This document shows, piece by piece, positions 40,275 to 52,752 of a stretch of DNA of 64,000 nt. The position numbers and the translations under genes were made by a program. A model generated the notes under the pieces. It made no database searches. It saw only the letters and a program-made list of their open reading frames with translations, and was not told the DNA's origin. Origin of the DNA: Auricularia sp. M13 (Eukaryota > Basidiomycota > Agaricomycetes > Auriculariales > Auriculariaceae); contig CM073194.1 in assembly GCA_037042915.1 (NCBI GenBank), forward strand, positions 930,001 to 994,000, given 5' to 3'. Numbering within the stretch: position 1 is the first letter of the stretch; each line of letters starts with the position of its first letter.

Positions 40275-41142
40275 ATGCGCACCTTCCTCCTGGTCGCCGT
40301 CGTCTCCGCTGGCGCGGTCGCCGGGCAGCAGCCCGCGTGGGCGCAATGTGGGGGCATCGGATGGTGCGTCTCTAGCTTCTCAATTTATGTTGTACAGATG
40401 CTGAACTGTTTGGGGTTTCTGATTGCAGGACTGGCGCGACGACCTGCGTGAGCGGGTACTCGTGCTCGGCGCAGAACCAGTATTACTCGCAATGCATCCC
40501 GTCGGCCAACGCCCCTCCTCCTGCTTCCACAGCCACGGCGACTGCCACTGCAACCTCGAAGACGACTTCCGTCGTCGCCACGCCGACCGGGACGACGCCC
40601 GCGGCCCCTGCGGCCAGCGGCGTGCAGATCCGCGGCGTGCAGGACCCCGTGTTCCACCTCTATTTGCAGAACTCGAGTCAGTCTTCTTCAGTCTTCAACA
40701 CTGCCTTTCCGTCGGCTAATCACATTCTATCCACTGCAGATGGCACGGCCGTGCTGGGCCCCGAGGCGAGCAGCGGCCACTTCACGATCAACGGCTCCAT
40801 CGCGCTGAACGGCGGCGCGGCCCCGCTGTTCCTCAACGTCGGCAGCGAGAGCACGTCCTACCGCTCGCTGACGTTCGGGTCGAGCGCGACGTTCTCGGGA
40901 TGGGGGTGCGTCCGCTGTCCCACGCTGTTGTGTTGCCGGTGGCTGACACGCCGCTGTGCTCACGTAGACTGGAGGGCGACACGATCATCACGACGCAGTC
41001 CAGCCAGTTCGGGCGCCAGCTCAACTTCGTCGCGTGCGCTGCCACCGGCGGCGCGTACAAAGTCTACCTGCAGCTCGGGAGCGACGTCCCCGCTGGCTCC
41101 TGCGCGAACTTCGTGTCGCTGCATTTGCCGTGCTTGTGCTGA
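40275..41142 (+). CDS. Secreted protein with N-terminal CBM1 (cellulose-binding) module
   Basis: Model join(40275..40363, 40429..40676, 40740..40905, 40968..41142), 225 aa; three introns of 62-65 bp, all in phase. The signal peptide MRTFLLVAVVSAGAVAGQQP is followed directly by a CBM1: WAQCGGIGWTGATTCVSGYS then CSAQNQYYSQCIP, with four cysteines and the aromatic residues of the flat cellulose-binding face. A Ser/Thr/Ala/Pro linker (about residues 62-95) leads to a C-terminal domain of about 130 residues (VFHLYLQNSNGTAVLGPEAS, FLNVGSESTSYRSLTFGSSA, EGDTIITTQSSQFGRQLNFV, SCANFVSLHLPCLC) of no family I can name. It acts outside the cell on plant cell wall or fungal wall; catalysis is not shown. 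Confidence 0.83.
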
Positions 41143-41256
41143 GAGCTGTCGGCCTCGGAAAAATGGTAGCATTATTCTTTTCGTAAAGGCTCGAAGCAAA
41201 CGATTACAGAGTCGACGCAAAGTTGCATATGTATGGATTCATGAGGGCCAGTCGTT

Positions 41257-44200
41257 TCAAGCCACATGCGTGACGGAATGCTTCTCGTCCTTCTCGTGAA
41301 CGTGGTCCTCCTTCTGGCCCTCGGGGTCGCTGGCGCGCGCGTTGTACGCGTCGAGACCGATGCTCTTGTTGATGCGCGCCTGGCGCTCGATGTCAGCGCG
41401 TGCCAGGCCAGCGCCCGCATCGCCGAAGGCCTCGTCCATCTCCTCCAGCGTCAACCCCTTCGTCTCCGGCACCTAAATCCGCGCGCAGTTAGCTGTGCTT
41501 GGGTACGGAAGGGCGTTTGGATTGGACGTACGAAGAACCAAATGAACATCCCGCCCAAGAAGGAGAAGAGGCCGAAGAATATGAAGGTGCCGTATGGCAT
41601 CGCCGTGCGCATGCTGGGCGTTACCTGTAGGACAGTCAGTGCTGGATCGGACGGTGACGGCGGGGAACGTACTTGTCCGACTGTAGCGCGAATGAACGGC
41701 CTGGTCAGTTGTTTTCCGGAATCACACACCGATAAAGTTGTTCATCTATCTCAATGGTTGCAGTTGAAACAGGCGAGGCTTTACATGGTCGGCACACGTA
41801 CCCAGTTTGACGACGCGGCGATTGACATGCCCTTGCTCCGCACGCTCACTGAAGCAACATCTCTGAGAGCCCGCTGAATGCCTGGAGGCACATTGGCTTA
41901 CGAGGGAAGACCTCCGCAATGAGGATCCACGACGCAGGACCTGGTTAACCTGATTAGAGCTTGTGCAGATTCCGCGCGAAAATTTGTACCCCATGAGTAT
42001 CCAAAGGCCATGGAAAAGATCTGGGGGACATCAGCTGCGTTCTGCGCCGTGAACGGTTTCTGCGTACCCAGACGAAGGCACTCGCGGTCCACGCGGCAGC
42101 TAGACATTTTTCTCAGGTTCTTGCGGAACGCGGCGCACACGGCTCGCACCTTTATGACTATAACATGGTTTGAGTGAGATATTCGGGCAAAGTGCTTGAT
42201 TGGAGGACGTACGTATCCCACGATTTCTCAAATTGGCCGATTAAAGCTGCGACGATAAAGTGGCAACTGGTAATCGAAGTGAACCGTGTTTCACAGCAAA
42301 AGCTTGGAAGGCACGAACCCTGCCATGATGAATGCACCAGAAATTAGGATCGGCTTGCGTCCGATATTGTCAACCCAGATCATGGCCGGGATGGTGGCGA
42401 GGAACATCACAACACCGACGACTCCGGTCGCAAGAAGTGAGACCGTGTTGCCTGCGGTGACGATGAATCGGGATAAGCTCTGCATGGGTGAAAGTGAGTT
42501 GTAGCAGACCTGTAAGGCCGAGTCCGTCGAAGATGCTACGTAGTTCATCAAGATTAATTCACTTCCAAGATATTGAACACTGAGCTTACCTCGGAGCATA
42601 GTAAAGACTGGGTTGCGCGGAGTAGGTGAGCTCCGGGTCTAACGCAGGAAGACTGGATGGCGTACATTGCATTGATTCCTGACAAGAGATGAGCTTCAGT
42701 CCTAAGTCAGCTCTCGCACTTACCAGTCCATTGCTAAGTTACGAAAGATGAGAAATAACAAATAAAGTGCTCAGATTATGACTCGTACCTGGAAAAACAT
42801 CGTGAGAACTCCGACGGTAACACGCCAGCGGAGAACTAAGATGACATTTAGATCGGTGGAAGGATTCTTGTCTGTCACGGACCTCTGTTCGTAAGCAAGC
42901 TAAGGTATCCGTACGCAGCGAGCTTGAAGTTTGAAGAACGACTGCCATCCTGGTACTGAGGGAAGTTTTCTTGTGAAACTTCCTTCTCAAACAAGTATTG
43001 CGCGCGAATCTCGCTAAACAGATTTCAGAGAGGGTGAGAGGTCCAGAGACTGCGGACCCACAGGAATTCAATCTGAACCAGATCAGAGGATGGGTCGAGC
43101 TCGCGGGCCTTCGCAAGGACCATGAGAGCTTCGTCGTCCCGTCCCTTGTTGACGAGCCATCTGCATTCGATCAGAAATCACATTTCATTTTTATGGGATG
43201 GAATAACCTCGGTGAGAAGGGCATGAATAGGATACCAGCGCCTATGCTTGTCAGTTGAGTCTTTCAGCGACTCTCTGCTGAGTCACGGACCGAGGATGAG
43301 CGCGGGAATGAGCTGCAGTGCCAGAGGGAGACGCCACGCAGCCTCAGATTGGCCTGCACCGGTTCCGCCAATGTAGTTGGTGCCGTAGTCAATCCAGAAG
43401 GAGATCATGATGCCAGTGACAATGGAGAGCTGTTGGAGCGCGACGAGCGACCCGCGGACCTCGGGCGGCGACATCTCGGCGTTGTACAGCGGGACGGCCA
43501 TACTGAGCGAGCCGACACCCAACCCAACGACGAATCGTCCCCCGTAGATGGACGAAGGACCCTGCGCGGTTGTCTGCACAATGACCCCGATAACGAATAC
43601 CACCACGGCTACGAGAATCGTGTATTTACGGGAGAGGCGGTCGGCCGCAGGACCTGTGAGAAGGACTCCAAACCAGGCGCCTGAGCAGCGTGGTTCAGCG
43701 CTCGGCCATGATAACCAGCCAGGAACGCGCGTACCAAGTTCCAAAATTGAGACAAGCCATCCTTAAGCAAACTGAGGATCCTGAAAATGAGCATGTGACA
43801 TGACTGCCACACCTTTCTTTCCGTCATTATCTTTGTCAGACCCGTAAGTACCGTGTCAGGTTGGAGGTCGTGTACCGCTTGTAAACGCACCGACTGCGGA
43901 TGCCATGCGGTCGTCGAACGACCTCATGCTACGGGCGCCATCAGAGGATACCAGTTACTAGAAGGAAAGCGCACGAACGTAAGGACGCTCGAGAAAACAC
44001 CCTGGAAGAGCGTTCATCGTTAGACAGCGTCGCAATAGTCTATATCGCATACCTGATTATAACCTGGGCAGGAAAATAGAACTTTAGCACTGCGAATGAC
44101 ACCACCATTTCCGGCATACCATACAACCTGCATATGCACCGAATCAGTGACCTTCGGCATTGAATCGTTTTCAGAAGTACGCACAGTCCTCCCAGTGACG

Positions 44201-44368
44201 CAAACACGGCGAGGCCAAAGATCTTTCTGTTCTTGACTAAGCCAGCCTACAATGACGTTTAGAGGAGTAGAGGACGAGCGACGAGCGACGGACCCAGCCA
44301 GACTGCCCAGCAAGCGCCTGGCGGCGCAATAGAGCGGCGCTGACGCCGTCGGTTCCTGCTCCGTGCAT
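41257..44368 (-). CDS. MFS sugar (hexose-type) transporter, intron-rich
   Basis: More than ten short exons. Start region at 44368 (MHGAGTDGVSAALLRRQALA), then KNRKIFGLAVFASLGG, GYNQ-GVFSSVLTF, WLVSILELGAWFGVLLTGPAADRLSRKY (motif A), VVVFVIGVIVQTTAQ, YGGRFVVGLGVGSLSMAVPLYNAEMSPPEVRGSL (sugar transporter signature), SFWIDYGTNYI, SPRWLVNKGRD. After the central loop: ATIPAMIWVDNIGRKPILI, IVAALIGQFEKSW, WTASAFVW, IFSMAFGYSWG, PASWILIAEVFPL joined to SVRSKGMSIAASSNW, MNNFIG, TFIFFGLFSFLGGMFIWFF and VPETKGLTLEEMDEAFG (PETKG motif), stop 41257. All 12 helices can be accounted for; the joins I tested keep phase, so the gene looks intact despite the broken ORF picture. Plasma-membrane proton/sugar symport is the family role; the exact sugar is unknown. 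Exons near 44050-44100 are unsettled. Confidence 0.76.
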
Positions 44369-44439
44369 CTTCGTCGGGATTCGGACAGTATGGAGTGGGG
44401 GAGAAGTACGAACGGAAAGCGGGCCGTGGGTCGCTTCAT

Positions 44440-45186
44440 TATAAGAAGGAGATCATGGTAGCAATGTTTCTCCAGGCGCTCGTGAGCCAGCGGTAATACT
44501 CCCAGGCCGATCGAGCAGCTGTCCAGTTTTTCCGGCCTGTGCGCGCTCGGATTGTATACTATACCGAGCAGGCCTGATCAGGGAATGGAATGAGGGAAAT
44601 CGCCGTCCCCGTAGCACGCGCAGAGTTGAAGCCCATCGCAGCCGAAAAGTTGGCACACATCTGAAGCAGCCAGCGCGTCAACGGATTGTCAACATAGACG
44701 CGGTCGGAAATCGCGCAAGATCAGCACAGCGAGCGCGGGCCCGTAACGCGGGTACTATGCAAGGGGACCCAGCCGGCAAAATCCGGAACACCGGGTTAGG
44801 ATGGATGGGTCGGTCGACCTTCTGCTAGGGAGGTTCGGGACCCCGGCAAATTTGGCTCCGGAGAAGGTCAAATGAGCCCATTTCAACTTCATATTGACTG
44901 AGAAAATGTATTATGCAACATTTGCAGTAGTTTTAGGCCTTGTGTACCCCCCTGAATGACTACAAGGGCACTGATCCGGGAAGCCTCGGATGCATATTGT
45001 AGGCTGACATAATACATCAACGTTCCGAGATCGGACCCTTGGGCAACCTGCTGCATGCAAACACAGTCTGGGACCCCATGTGGCTGATTAAATATCTTTT
45101 TCGGTTCAAAAAGCTGCCAGGTACCAGAAAATATGGTAAACTGCGCATTTCCGGAAGCAAATCGGAGGTATATCCGCGGAAATAGG
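44440..45186. other. Intergenic with one TIR-like block
   Basis: No gene. At 44795-44865 a segment (GGATGGATGGGTCGGTCGAC then CTAGGGAGGTTCGGG) resembles the outer ends of element B, whose left TIR repeats GGATGGATGGGTCGG at about 45187. Confidence 0.45.
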
Positions 45187-45345
45187 ATGGATGGGTCGGG
45201 CATCGGTGGCTTGCTAGTCTCGTAACCAGACCTCCGGAGCCGGCCCGGCAGCTCCCGCATTTTCGTGTTTGGGTATTGTTTGGTCGCTGCTCGGACGGCT
45301 CCTTGAGGTCTGGTGGATTTTGTAGAGGCGAGCACGCCAGGCCGC
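45187..45345 (+). repeat. Left inverted repeat of element B (diverged)
   Basis: Pairs with 51365-51565 in reverse complement: best over 45311-45338, weaker over about 45193-45260 and 45265-45300 (TTTTCGTGTTTGG and TCGCTGCTCGG). Confidence 0.6.
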
Positions 45346-45438
45346 CTTCAAGACACAACCTCCCCTGTACTGCTTCTATTCGCTTTATACACGCTATAAC
45401 AGCGCCTCCACCGCTTTGTGCAAGTCCAGGTCACGAAT

Positions 45439-48262
45439 ATGGCCGAGAACGGCGGGTTTTCGTCGCCGGTTAGCCGCGCCTACAGCGGTAGTGACTACAT
45501 GCCGAGCTCAAGCCCGCTGCCCGCGTCAAGTGTTCGGGGCATGTCCAGCTCGGATCCGGCATACGACGAAACTGTGTTGGCAACACCACGAGCTCAACGG
45601 CGCAAACCTGCTCGGCGCCGCCCTCGTTCCATGCGCCAGAAGGTCTACCGTGTTCTGCGGTCACTGTCAAAGTGCGGGCTCTCGCTCGCGCAGTTCCTGG
45701 ATGCGCTTTTCTACGGGGACAAGGATTGCATTTCTGATCCTGCCATGATACAAATCCGCCGTGGTTTTGCTCAGAGTCCACTCCTACCAAAGCTCCTCAA
45801 TAATATTCTGCACCCACCCCATCGAGCTGCCACACGGCGTGGCCGTCTATTCAAGGGAGCTAGAGCCGTGCTCGTCCAGTTTGCATTTGATGCGGTCTCA
45901 GAGCGTGTGGTGTCCGAGCTGAAACGCTACGAATCCAAGACTGCTGGGGAAGCCTCTGCCTCAATCGACGGCGATTCCCTACTCGCCATTTCGCTAGACG
46001 GCATAGTCGCCGACTTTGAAAACCACTGCCCGCGGCTGGTGTCGCTAGTTCGTGGTGTTATGACAAGCAAGAACGCGTTACGGCGCACCGGACAGCGGCA
46101 CAAGCTACACCATCGCAACGTGAGTGGAAACATGTATACGTCGCACAGACTGCTTATACACTGCAGATGGTTGCTGTCATTAGTAGTATGGTACTTTTTG
46201 CTCGCTCTCAGCGACAGAACCTCCTGCAGCGGAAACTTTCAATCTACATGAAGGCGAAGGGAACACCGACGAAAGTCTTTGACTTCTTGCAGTCAATTGG
46301 CTTAACTCTCAGCTACAGCTGGACACTCTCAGCCATTGACAGCCTTGCCGATGCTGCTACTGCCGATCTGCGTGCCTGGGTGGCCACCAAAGCCGCCATC
46401 GTCAACATGGACAACGTCCTTCTTGTCTATCCCGTTCAGAGTCAGCGCATTCTCAACCGGACGGAGACTATAAATGCGACGGCTTGTACTGTTATCAAAG
46501 TACCCCTGCATACGCTTCCTACCCTGAATTCATACGGGGCTGAGCGTGCGGCACTCCGCACTGAGATGCGGCTTCTACGATCTACCAATGCGGTCTTGCC
46601 GCGTCTCAGCTTTGTCGATCTCATTGTCCCCGCTGCGGAAGAACGTCTTGCAAAGCTGCACATTCACTATATCCTCCTTGCACTTCGTGACGCCCCAGGC
46701 TTCCAGGGCTTCCGGCATCGCGACGACATCGTCTTTGCACCTCCTCCCCCGACTCGCCAGCTCCCCACCGGACCTGCTCACCGAACAGAGTACTTCATGC
46801 TCCCAACAGAGCCCATTGACGAGATCAGTTACGAGGGTACCAAACGGTGCATTGCTGCCTTCATGAAGCACATGGGACTCGACAACACCGAGTCTCAGCG
46901 GCGTTATGGGACGGAGTCGGCATTACCCTGGGGAGGCGACGGCCTTACCACAGCTCGCATGCGTGCACTTCAGCGCTACTGTGTCGATGCTAGAAATGGG
47001 TGGGACCGCTACGATTGGCTGGTTCAGTATAGCTGCCTGTTCCACGAGCAGTGGTGGGTTGCAATTGACATCCACCATAATCACTACGGGACATCCGTCG
47101 GGAATGGCCTCGGCCGCGAGATCAAGTTCCTGAATCGTACTGGCATGGCAGCTAACAAAAAGAAACCCGACTTTCATACCCTTGATGAGATGGTCGCCCA
47201 GTTCTGGACGGCGAGCACACTGGATTGTTGGCTCTGGTCTGCAGGCTGCGACTCTCTCCCGGATCTGCTTTCCTGGGCTAATTCTCGTACACCTTCGGAG
47301 CTCCGCACCTTTGCGGAGACTATCTATTTCAAGCGCCAGTCCAGCGCGGCTATCGCAGACCTGGATGACCGGCAACGGCGCAACCCCGCGGACGTCGATG
47401 AGGCACTCTATGCACGGATCCTCGCTGACCGGGATATAGCGTTCTATTTGACGCTTCGCCGCTCATTGAAGAAGGGCGACATTGGCGTTTATATGGACGC
47501 TCTGCCCCGTCTTTTGGCTTTCTACAAAGGAAGCGGAAATGTCCACTACGCCCGAGAGCTGTACGAATCGATGCAGTTCCTTCTCAAGGAGGCATCACCC
47601 GCAATGCGTGACTTCGTCTTAGAACACTGCCTACTAGTCAACGTCTCCGGCCAGCCAGACCGATTCATGCCCACTGGGCAGCTGCAAGAGCATAATAATG
47701 ATAAGATCAAGGTGCGTGGATTCCTTTGCTCTTCTTTCGTTGTGGCTAACATCTCGATGAGTAGAATAATCATAGCACCCACTCGGCTAGTTCGAGCATG
47801 GAGCTGGTCAAGCGCATCTCACCCGCTCTCCCGGTTATGGATGCCATCTGCAAGGACGTCGATGCCAACTTCACTCAGTTGTATCACGGCACACGACACA
47901 GCACTCCGAATTCAGAGCGCGATGTTACGCGCATGCTGGCGCGCTTTTCTGCCGCAAGGATACATCATTTTGTCCCCGAACGCAGATGCAACGCGCGCGA
48001 TAAACCTGTCGATGTTATACGAAAGGGACTGCAGGACTTGCAGTCCAACGAGTATCTCAACGAGTGCTGGAACGAGCGGGAACTCTTCCTTCGGTATGCA
48101 TCCACAGAACAGGAGTTTGGATCGCCTCCTGCCATGGAAGAGTCTCAGCCTCCGGTAGCAGAACCACAACTGTCGGATGCTCATATAGGTATTCATTTTG
48201 ACGATTTGTCCTGGGATGATATCGCTGCCTGTGACGATGCAATGGAGCTAGATATGCATTAG
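45439..48262 (+). CDS. DUF6589 protein of element B (candidate transposase)
   Basis: Model join(45439..46119, 46167..47711, 47765..48262), 907 aa, one residue longer than the element A protein. Introns 46120-46166 (47 bp) and 47712-47764 (53 bp) sit at the homologous places. N-terminal helical repeat VYRVLRSLSKCGLSLAQFLD, then LLQRKLSIYMKAKG..LQSIGLTLSYSWTL, FMLPTEPIDEISYEGTKRCI, ALPWGGDGLTTARMRALQRY (D485), YSCLFHEQWWVAIDIHHNHY (D528), VHYARELYESMQFLL (E691), PAMRDFVLEHCLLVNVSG, and after intron 2 NNHSTHSASSSMELVKRISP to an acidic end. The Met at 45439 is preferred over the upstream in-frame 45418. No frameshift or stop seen; could still be functional. Confidence 0.8.
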
Positions 48263-48273
48263 CACTAGGTACA

Positions 48274-51194
48274 TTAATTCATATGATTATGCTCCTCTTC
48301 ACGCGACGATGGGTTTCGAGGGCGCTTGGCCGTTGGTGTTGCTAGATCAGCACCCTCTGTCGAACGCTTCCGTCCATTCAGGTTGGCAAGCGGACCTGTC
48401 GATCGAGCCACGAGAGGAGTCACTACGTAGTTAGTTGGTGTCCGGTGCGACGTTGGAATGGAACTCGGAGGCAATGGGACACACTGCATGTGTTCCAGCT
48501 GGAACACCATGTGTTGCTCTGGTGCAACTCGGGCTGGGGCACGCATTGCAGGTGTGTGCACTGCGGAAATTTGCAATGGCTGGCATGGCGCTGATTGTGC
48601 GGGCGTCGTTGGTGGCAGCACAGCGGCCGGAGTGTATGCAGCCGACGCCGACGGCTCTGCGCGTCCCGGAGTCGATGAGCGGTGCTGTTCTGGTGTAGAC
48701 GGCGCCGCCGCTGCAGCCATGGACTGACTGACAGCACAGGCATTGATCTGCGCCCGCCGCTGGAGTTCGACCTTTGTTGGGCGACCACGAAGCGTGTGAC
48801 CGGCGCGGACCTGAGCGTCCCGATGGGCCTGCCGGAGCTCCTGCTTCGAAGGACCCTTCTGCTGACGAGCTGCTTGCTTCTGGTTGCGCTCTCGGGTTTT
48901 GGCAACCTCCTTCTCCAGCTGCGCCTCTTCACGGGCCCTGTCCTTCTCGCGCTGCGCCAGCGCTCGGGCTGTTTCCTCCTTGCCGCTGATAAGCTGCAGT
49001 TCGGCAAGCAGCTCAGACTGGTAGCGCCCACAAAGGCCCCATGTTGGTATGACGCTTGCCAAGGTCTGAACGTCCCGTATGCCGCGTTTCTTGCTGATGG
49101 TAAGTAGGTCGGCCTCCGAGAGGACCGCTTGTTCGCCAAACGCGCTCCAGCGCATGTCACGCTTCCATATCCTCCGACGCCACTCATAGATGCGCTCCTT
49201 GGCCTGTTCCAGCTGGTCGCCGCGGCGGTCGCCCATCCCAGCCTCTCGCCGCACACGTGGTGCAGGTTGAGCAGGCTGATTCGGTTCAGTGGCGGACACG
49301 GGGTCGGGTTCGGTACGCGCGCTCGTAACAAGCGCGGCCTTTCGTGCGATACACAGATCACAGCACCCAGATGGGGCATCTACAATAAGGTCAGCACCAG
49401 GTATTTCTCAATCAAGCACGGTAGCGACTGACCATCGTGCGTCGGATTGAGATAGGTTTGGTCAATGACCTGGCCACGGCAGTCGCGAGTGGAAACGAAA
49501 GCGCGTAAGTCTTTTGCTATCTTTTTTGCGTATACGCGGGCCTGTCTGACCGTGTGCTTTGACTTCTGGTTGCGCTTACTTGTCGTTTCCTTTGACAGGG
49601 TAGGAGTAGCTGCGCCTGGGCGGGATGCTTGCATATCGGCAGCACCATCCGCAGTGCTGTCGTTGTCCACCTCCACTTCGACATCTACAAGCTGGATTTC
49701 GTCGTCTTCATCATCGGAGTCGGAGGCGCCGTCAAGACTGTCATTATCTCCTGGATCGGCATCGTCGTCGAGAGTAGGGGCCGATAGCGCTTCAAGTTGT
49801 TCCAGCGAGGTTGCTGACCGCGTTGCAGCGTCAGCCTGAGCTGCAGCCTGCTCATGGTCCGCTTCAAACACTGCCGCCTTTCTGCGCCGCTTCTTGCGTG
49901 GTGCAACCAGTTGGAATACAGATGGCTGGACGAGTAAGATGCAGCGACAAGTGATTTGTGGGTTCCTGCCGCCGCGCCCGCCGCGCTGTATCCAAGTCGT
50001 CAACGAGTCGGGAATCAGGAACTGCACAACCCGGGTAATATTTCGGAAGTCACAGCCCTGCTCACCAGTGAGTAACTTTATCTATTCTGGCTGCAAGAGC
50101 TTACCATGGCAATGGCTTCGGAGCAGACTATTATTCGGGTGGAACCTCGTTCGAAGTTGTACATCGTCCATGCCCGCTGGTGGACTGTTCGTAAGGAATG
50201 GTAGATCTCCACCGTGTGATGCAGGTGCTCCGGTAAGCGCTGCCGAAGGCGATGGGCAAGCTTGTGAGTTGTGACCAGCTTATTTGCGAACAAAAGCTGC
50301 TGCTCGATGTCCTCCGCCTGAACAACATTATCGGGCACCATAAAGTCGACTTCTTCAACGCAACTTTCAGCGCCATTCATACGCCGAACTTCCCATACAA
50401 GATTCTTGCGATGGTTGCCGAGGTTGATGACTTCTGCATCGTCGCCGAACTGCAGCACCTCGCGGATTGTGCGCACATCCTCTGGTGTGGCAGTCGCTGT
50501 GCAGGCGATGAATGGAACACGGTGCGGGAGATATGCTCTGAAGGCGCCAATGCGTGCATAAGTCTTGCGAAAAGAATCCTTCCAACGTGGAATGCAGTGT
50601 GCTTCGTCGACGACCAACACGATGTCCTTTGCCCAATTGGGCTGTGCAGCAAGCTCTCGAAGTCCTCCTTTCGAGTCCATCATCTCTGGAGACGTGCATA
50701 GAGCTTGGAACTTCCGGTCCCGGATTCTCTTGGTTCAAGTTAGTGACAGCTGCTTCGTCAACCTGCTCACGAGCTCACCCGCCGAAGCTCTGGTGTTGCA
50801 GTGTCTGCATTGAATACATGAGCTTCAAGTCCCCACTTTCTGAACTTTTGGACGTGATTTTGGCCGTCAGCTTAGAGGCAGAACAAATAAAACAGGTTGT
50901 ACTCATCTGGAGCTTCTCCAGCTCATTCAGAGGCATGAGCATAATGACTGCAACCGTAGGCCTCAAGAAGGCCGAGATTATCTGTGGCACTGTCTTGCCT
51001 GCCCCCGTAGCGGCCAGTACGATGGTGTCTACGCGCTTGACAGTTGCATTGACACCGGGTTTGACCTGCCAATCGTCCGGAACAAGGCCTGTGGCACGCT
51101 CGAAGTTCTCAACCATGACTTCCCAGGCCGCAGGGACCCAAGCACTGCATAGCTCGCGCGGCAAGACATCCGGTATCACGGATAGCGAACCCAT
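48274..51194 (-). CDS. RecQ-like superfamily II DNA helicase of element B
   Basis: Exons 48274-49379, 49433-50057, 50105-50728, 50779-about 50935, about 50940-51194. Introns 49380-49432, 50058-50104 and 50729-50778 are GT..AG and in phase; the donor near 50930 is unsettled. Motif I LAATGAGKTVPQ; then KFRKWGLEAHVFNADTATPE; SPEMMD; motif II LVVDEAHCIPRWKDSFRKTY; motif III TATA; IIVCSEAIAM joined to GCDFRNITRVVQF (motif V); IQRGGRGGR (motif VI). A Cys cluster completed across an intron (APSGCCDLC) is the RecQ zinc site equivalent. The C-terminal 340 residues hold the WRRRIWKRDMRWSAFGEQAV module shared with element A, a charged coiled coil (EKDRAREEAQLEKEVAK) and a Ser/Pro tail. An upstream first exon is possible. 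Confidence 0.75.
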
Positions 51195-51364
51195 TGGCCG
51201 GCGGAAGACGCGTCTTGACGCGCTTGACGGAGTACGGCCCGCGCTTCGACGCGTTTGCTGGAGAACGATCTGTCACAAACACACGTTAAAAACGCATCCG
51301 CGGGGAAGGGTAGATGCTATACTTTATATTCTGACGTGTTGCAGCAAGGTTGTGGTACGAAGGT

Positions 51365-51565
51365 CACCAGGCGTGCTCGCCTATACAAAATCCACCAGGC
51401 TCTCTAGGGAGGTTCCGCGCGCGCGACAAATACTACAAAACATCGAAATGTCGGATCCAAATACCCGTTACATCCGTTGCTCCCGACTGACCCTTCGCAC
51501 TCGAACCTCCCGTCGAGCCTGGTCACGAGGCTAGTGGCTTGCAGAGGTTACCGACCCGGTGCCGT
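51365..51565 (-). repeat. Right inverted repeat of element B (diverged)
   Basis: Reverse-complement partner of 45187-45345; ends near ACCGACCC (51562). Confidence 0.6.
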
Positions 51566-52752
51566 TCAATTTGCTTCCGGTGTCCCCTTGGTACTATGGG
51601 AGATAGACTTCGAACACGGCAGTTTTTCGGCAAGTTTAAGAAGTGGGTCACAGCACCAGTCGAAGTCATGGACAGCAGAGCACGGCGTATCTAATGGTCA
51701 TATTAATGGTAAGAACCAATGCCGATGACCAGTACACCGTGCAACGTGAAGGAGAAGGAGCCAGTGACGGCAAGCGCCGAAGCCTCTTGCCCTCTGCATT
51801 CACCTTTAGCAGCCTAATGTGGTACCCAGCTGATGAACGCATCAATATCCAAAGTCGTTCCATAGATAGAAAATATATACAATGTATCACCTCGTAGACT
51901 GTGGTATTCACCCAACATTCAGGCCTCGGAGCCTTACTCCCCTCCTTGCGCTTGTCCCGTTACTCTGAGTTGATTATACCGCCATCTCAATACGTTCTTG
52001 CTCTTTGAGGATTGGGTAGGTTCCATGTATATTCCTAGTTGTCGGGAGGAGCTAGCGCTACACACAATTTGAGCACCTGTTCCTTATTTGCTTTTCGCAG
52101 ACATCAGGCGCCAGCTACTGCATCAAAAGGCCATTCGAGTGTGTATACTTTTGGCATGGATAGACGCTTGGATCTCTGAGTTGATATCTCAACGATTCAC
52201 AGACTAAGAAATGAGTTCAAATGTCTGAATCCAAGGATCATTTGCTTCACTCAAGGCGCTTATTTGAGCCGGTCTAGCTTCGTCTGTGCAGTGCGAAGGG
52301 TAGAATTGTCGACGAAATGGTCCAAACGATGTTCATGGCCGAGTGTGCCAATTAATTCCGCATTGATCCCGCCTGATTATCAGATCTTCGAAGGCTGTGC
52401 TGCTGGACCACGCACGGAACCAGATGGTGCATACAATCGTCAGATTGTACCTGCCAAAATTGAAAGCAGGACCTAGTTTTCGAGGAAAAGAAAGCGTTGA
52501 TGTATATTTGGTGTTTTGGGCATGTAGAGCGACAACAGGGGAGCGACATCCAGGACGAAAATGCATTACAACGGACGAGAGCGAAGCGAGGAGAGCGGAT
52601 TGGGAGAGCGCGGGATAGTAAGGGAACGGACAATAAAAGCGAGTCATACGGCAAGATCATTGCAAGCAAGAGATAGCGATGGAGAGCAAGCGAGCGGGAG
52701 AGAGCAAACCGACTTACCAATCATTAAGGGAGAGTATAGCGCCCGGCGTATA
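51566..52752. other. Intergenic, no gene seen
   Basis: AT-richer than the surroundings. Two CTCTGAGTTGAT motifs (about 51963 and 52178). No gene model possible. Confidence 0.5.

Larger units (their letters stand above)
45187..51565. mobile_element. Element B: older DUF6589 + RecQ-helicase transposon
   Basis: Same plan as element A: DUF6589 gene on plus (45439-48262) and RecQ-like helicase on minus (48274-51194) converging with only 11 bp between stop codons. Diverged inverted repeats remain at both ends: 45311-45338 (TGGTGGATTTTGTAGAGGCG..) matches the complement of 51370-51399 at 27 of 28 positions, and further out CTAGTCTCGTAACCAG pairs with the complement of a CTGGTCACGAGGCTAG stretch near 51520. 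GGGTCGG marks both possible outer ends. No target duplication was found and the TIRs have drifted, so this copy is older; a left end near 44795 is also possible. The genes themselves are open. Confidence 0.75.

Noticed and set aside
41740-42200. Sugar transporter read as a pseudogene
   Set aside because: The frames look broken at first, but splicing gives IFSMAFGYSWG, PASWILIAEVFPL, SVRSKGMSIAASSNW and MNNFIG in order, so the gene appears intact.
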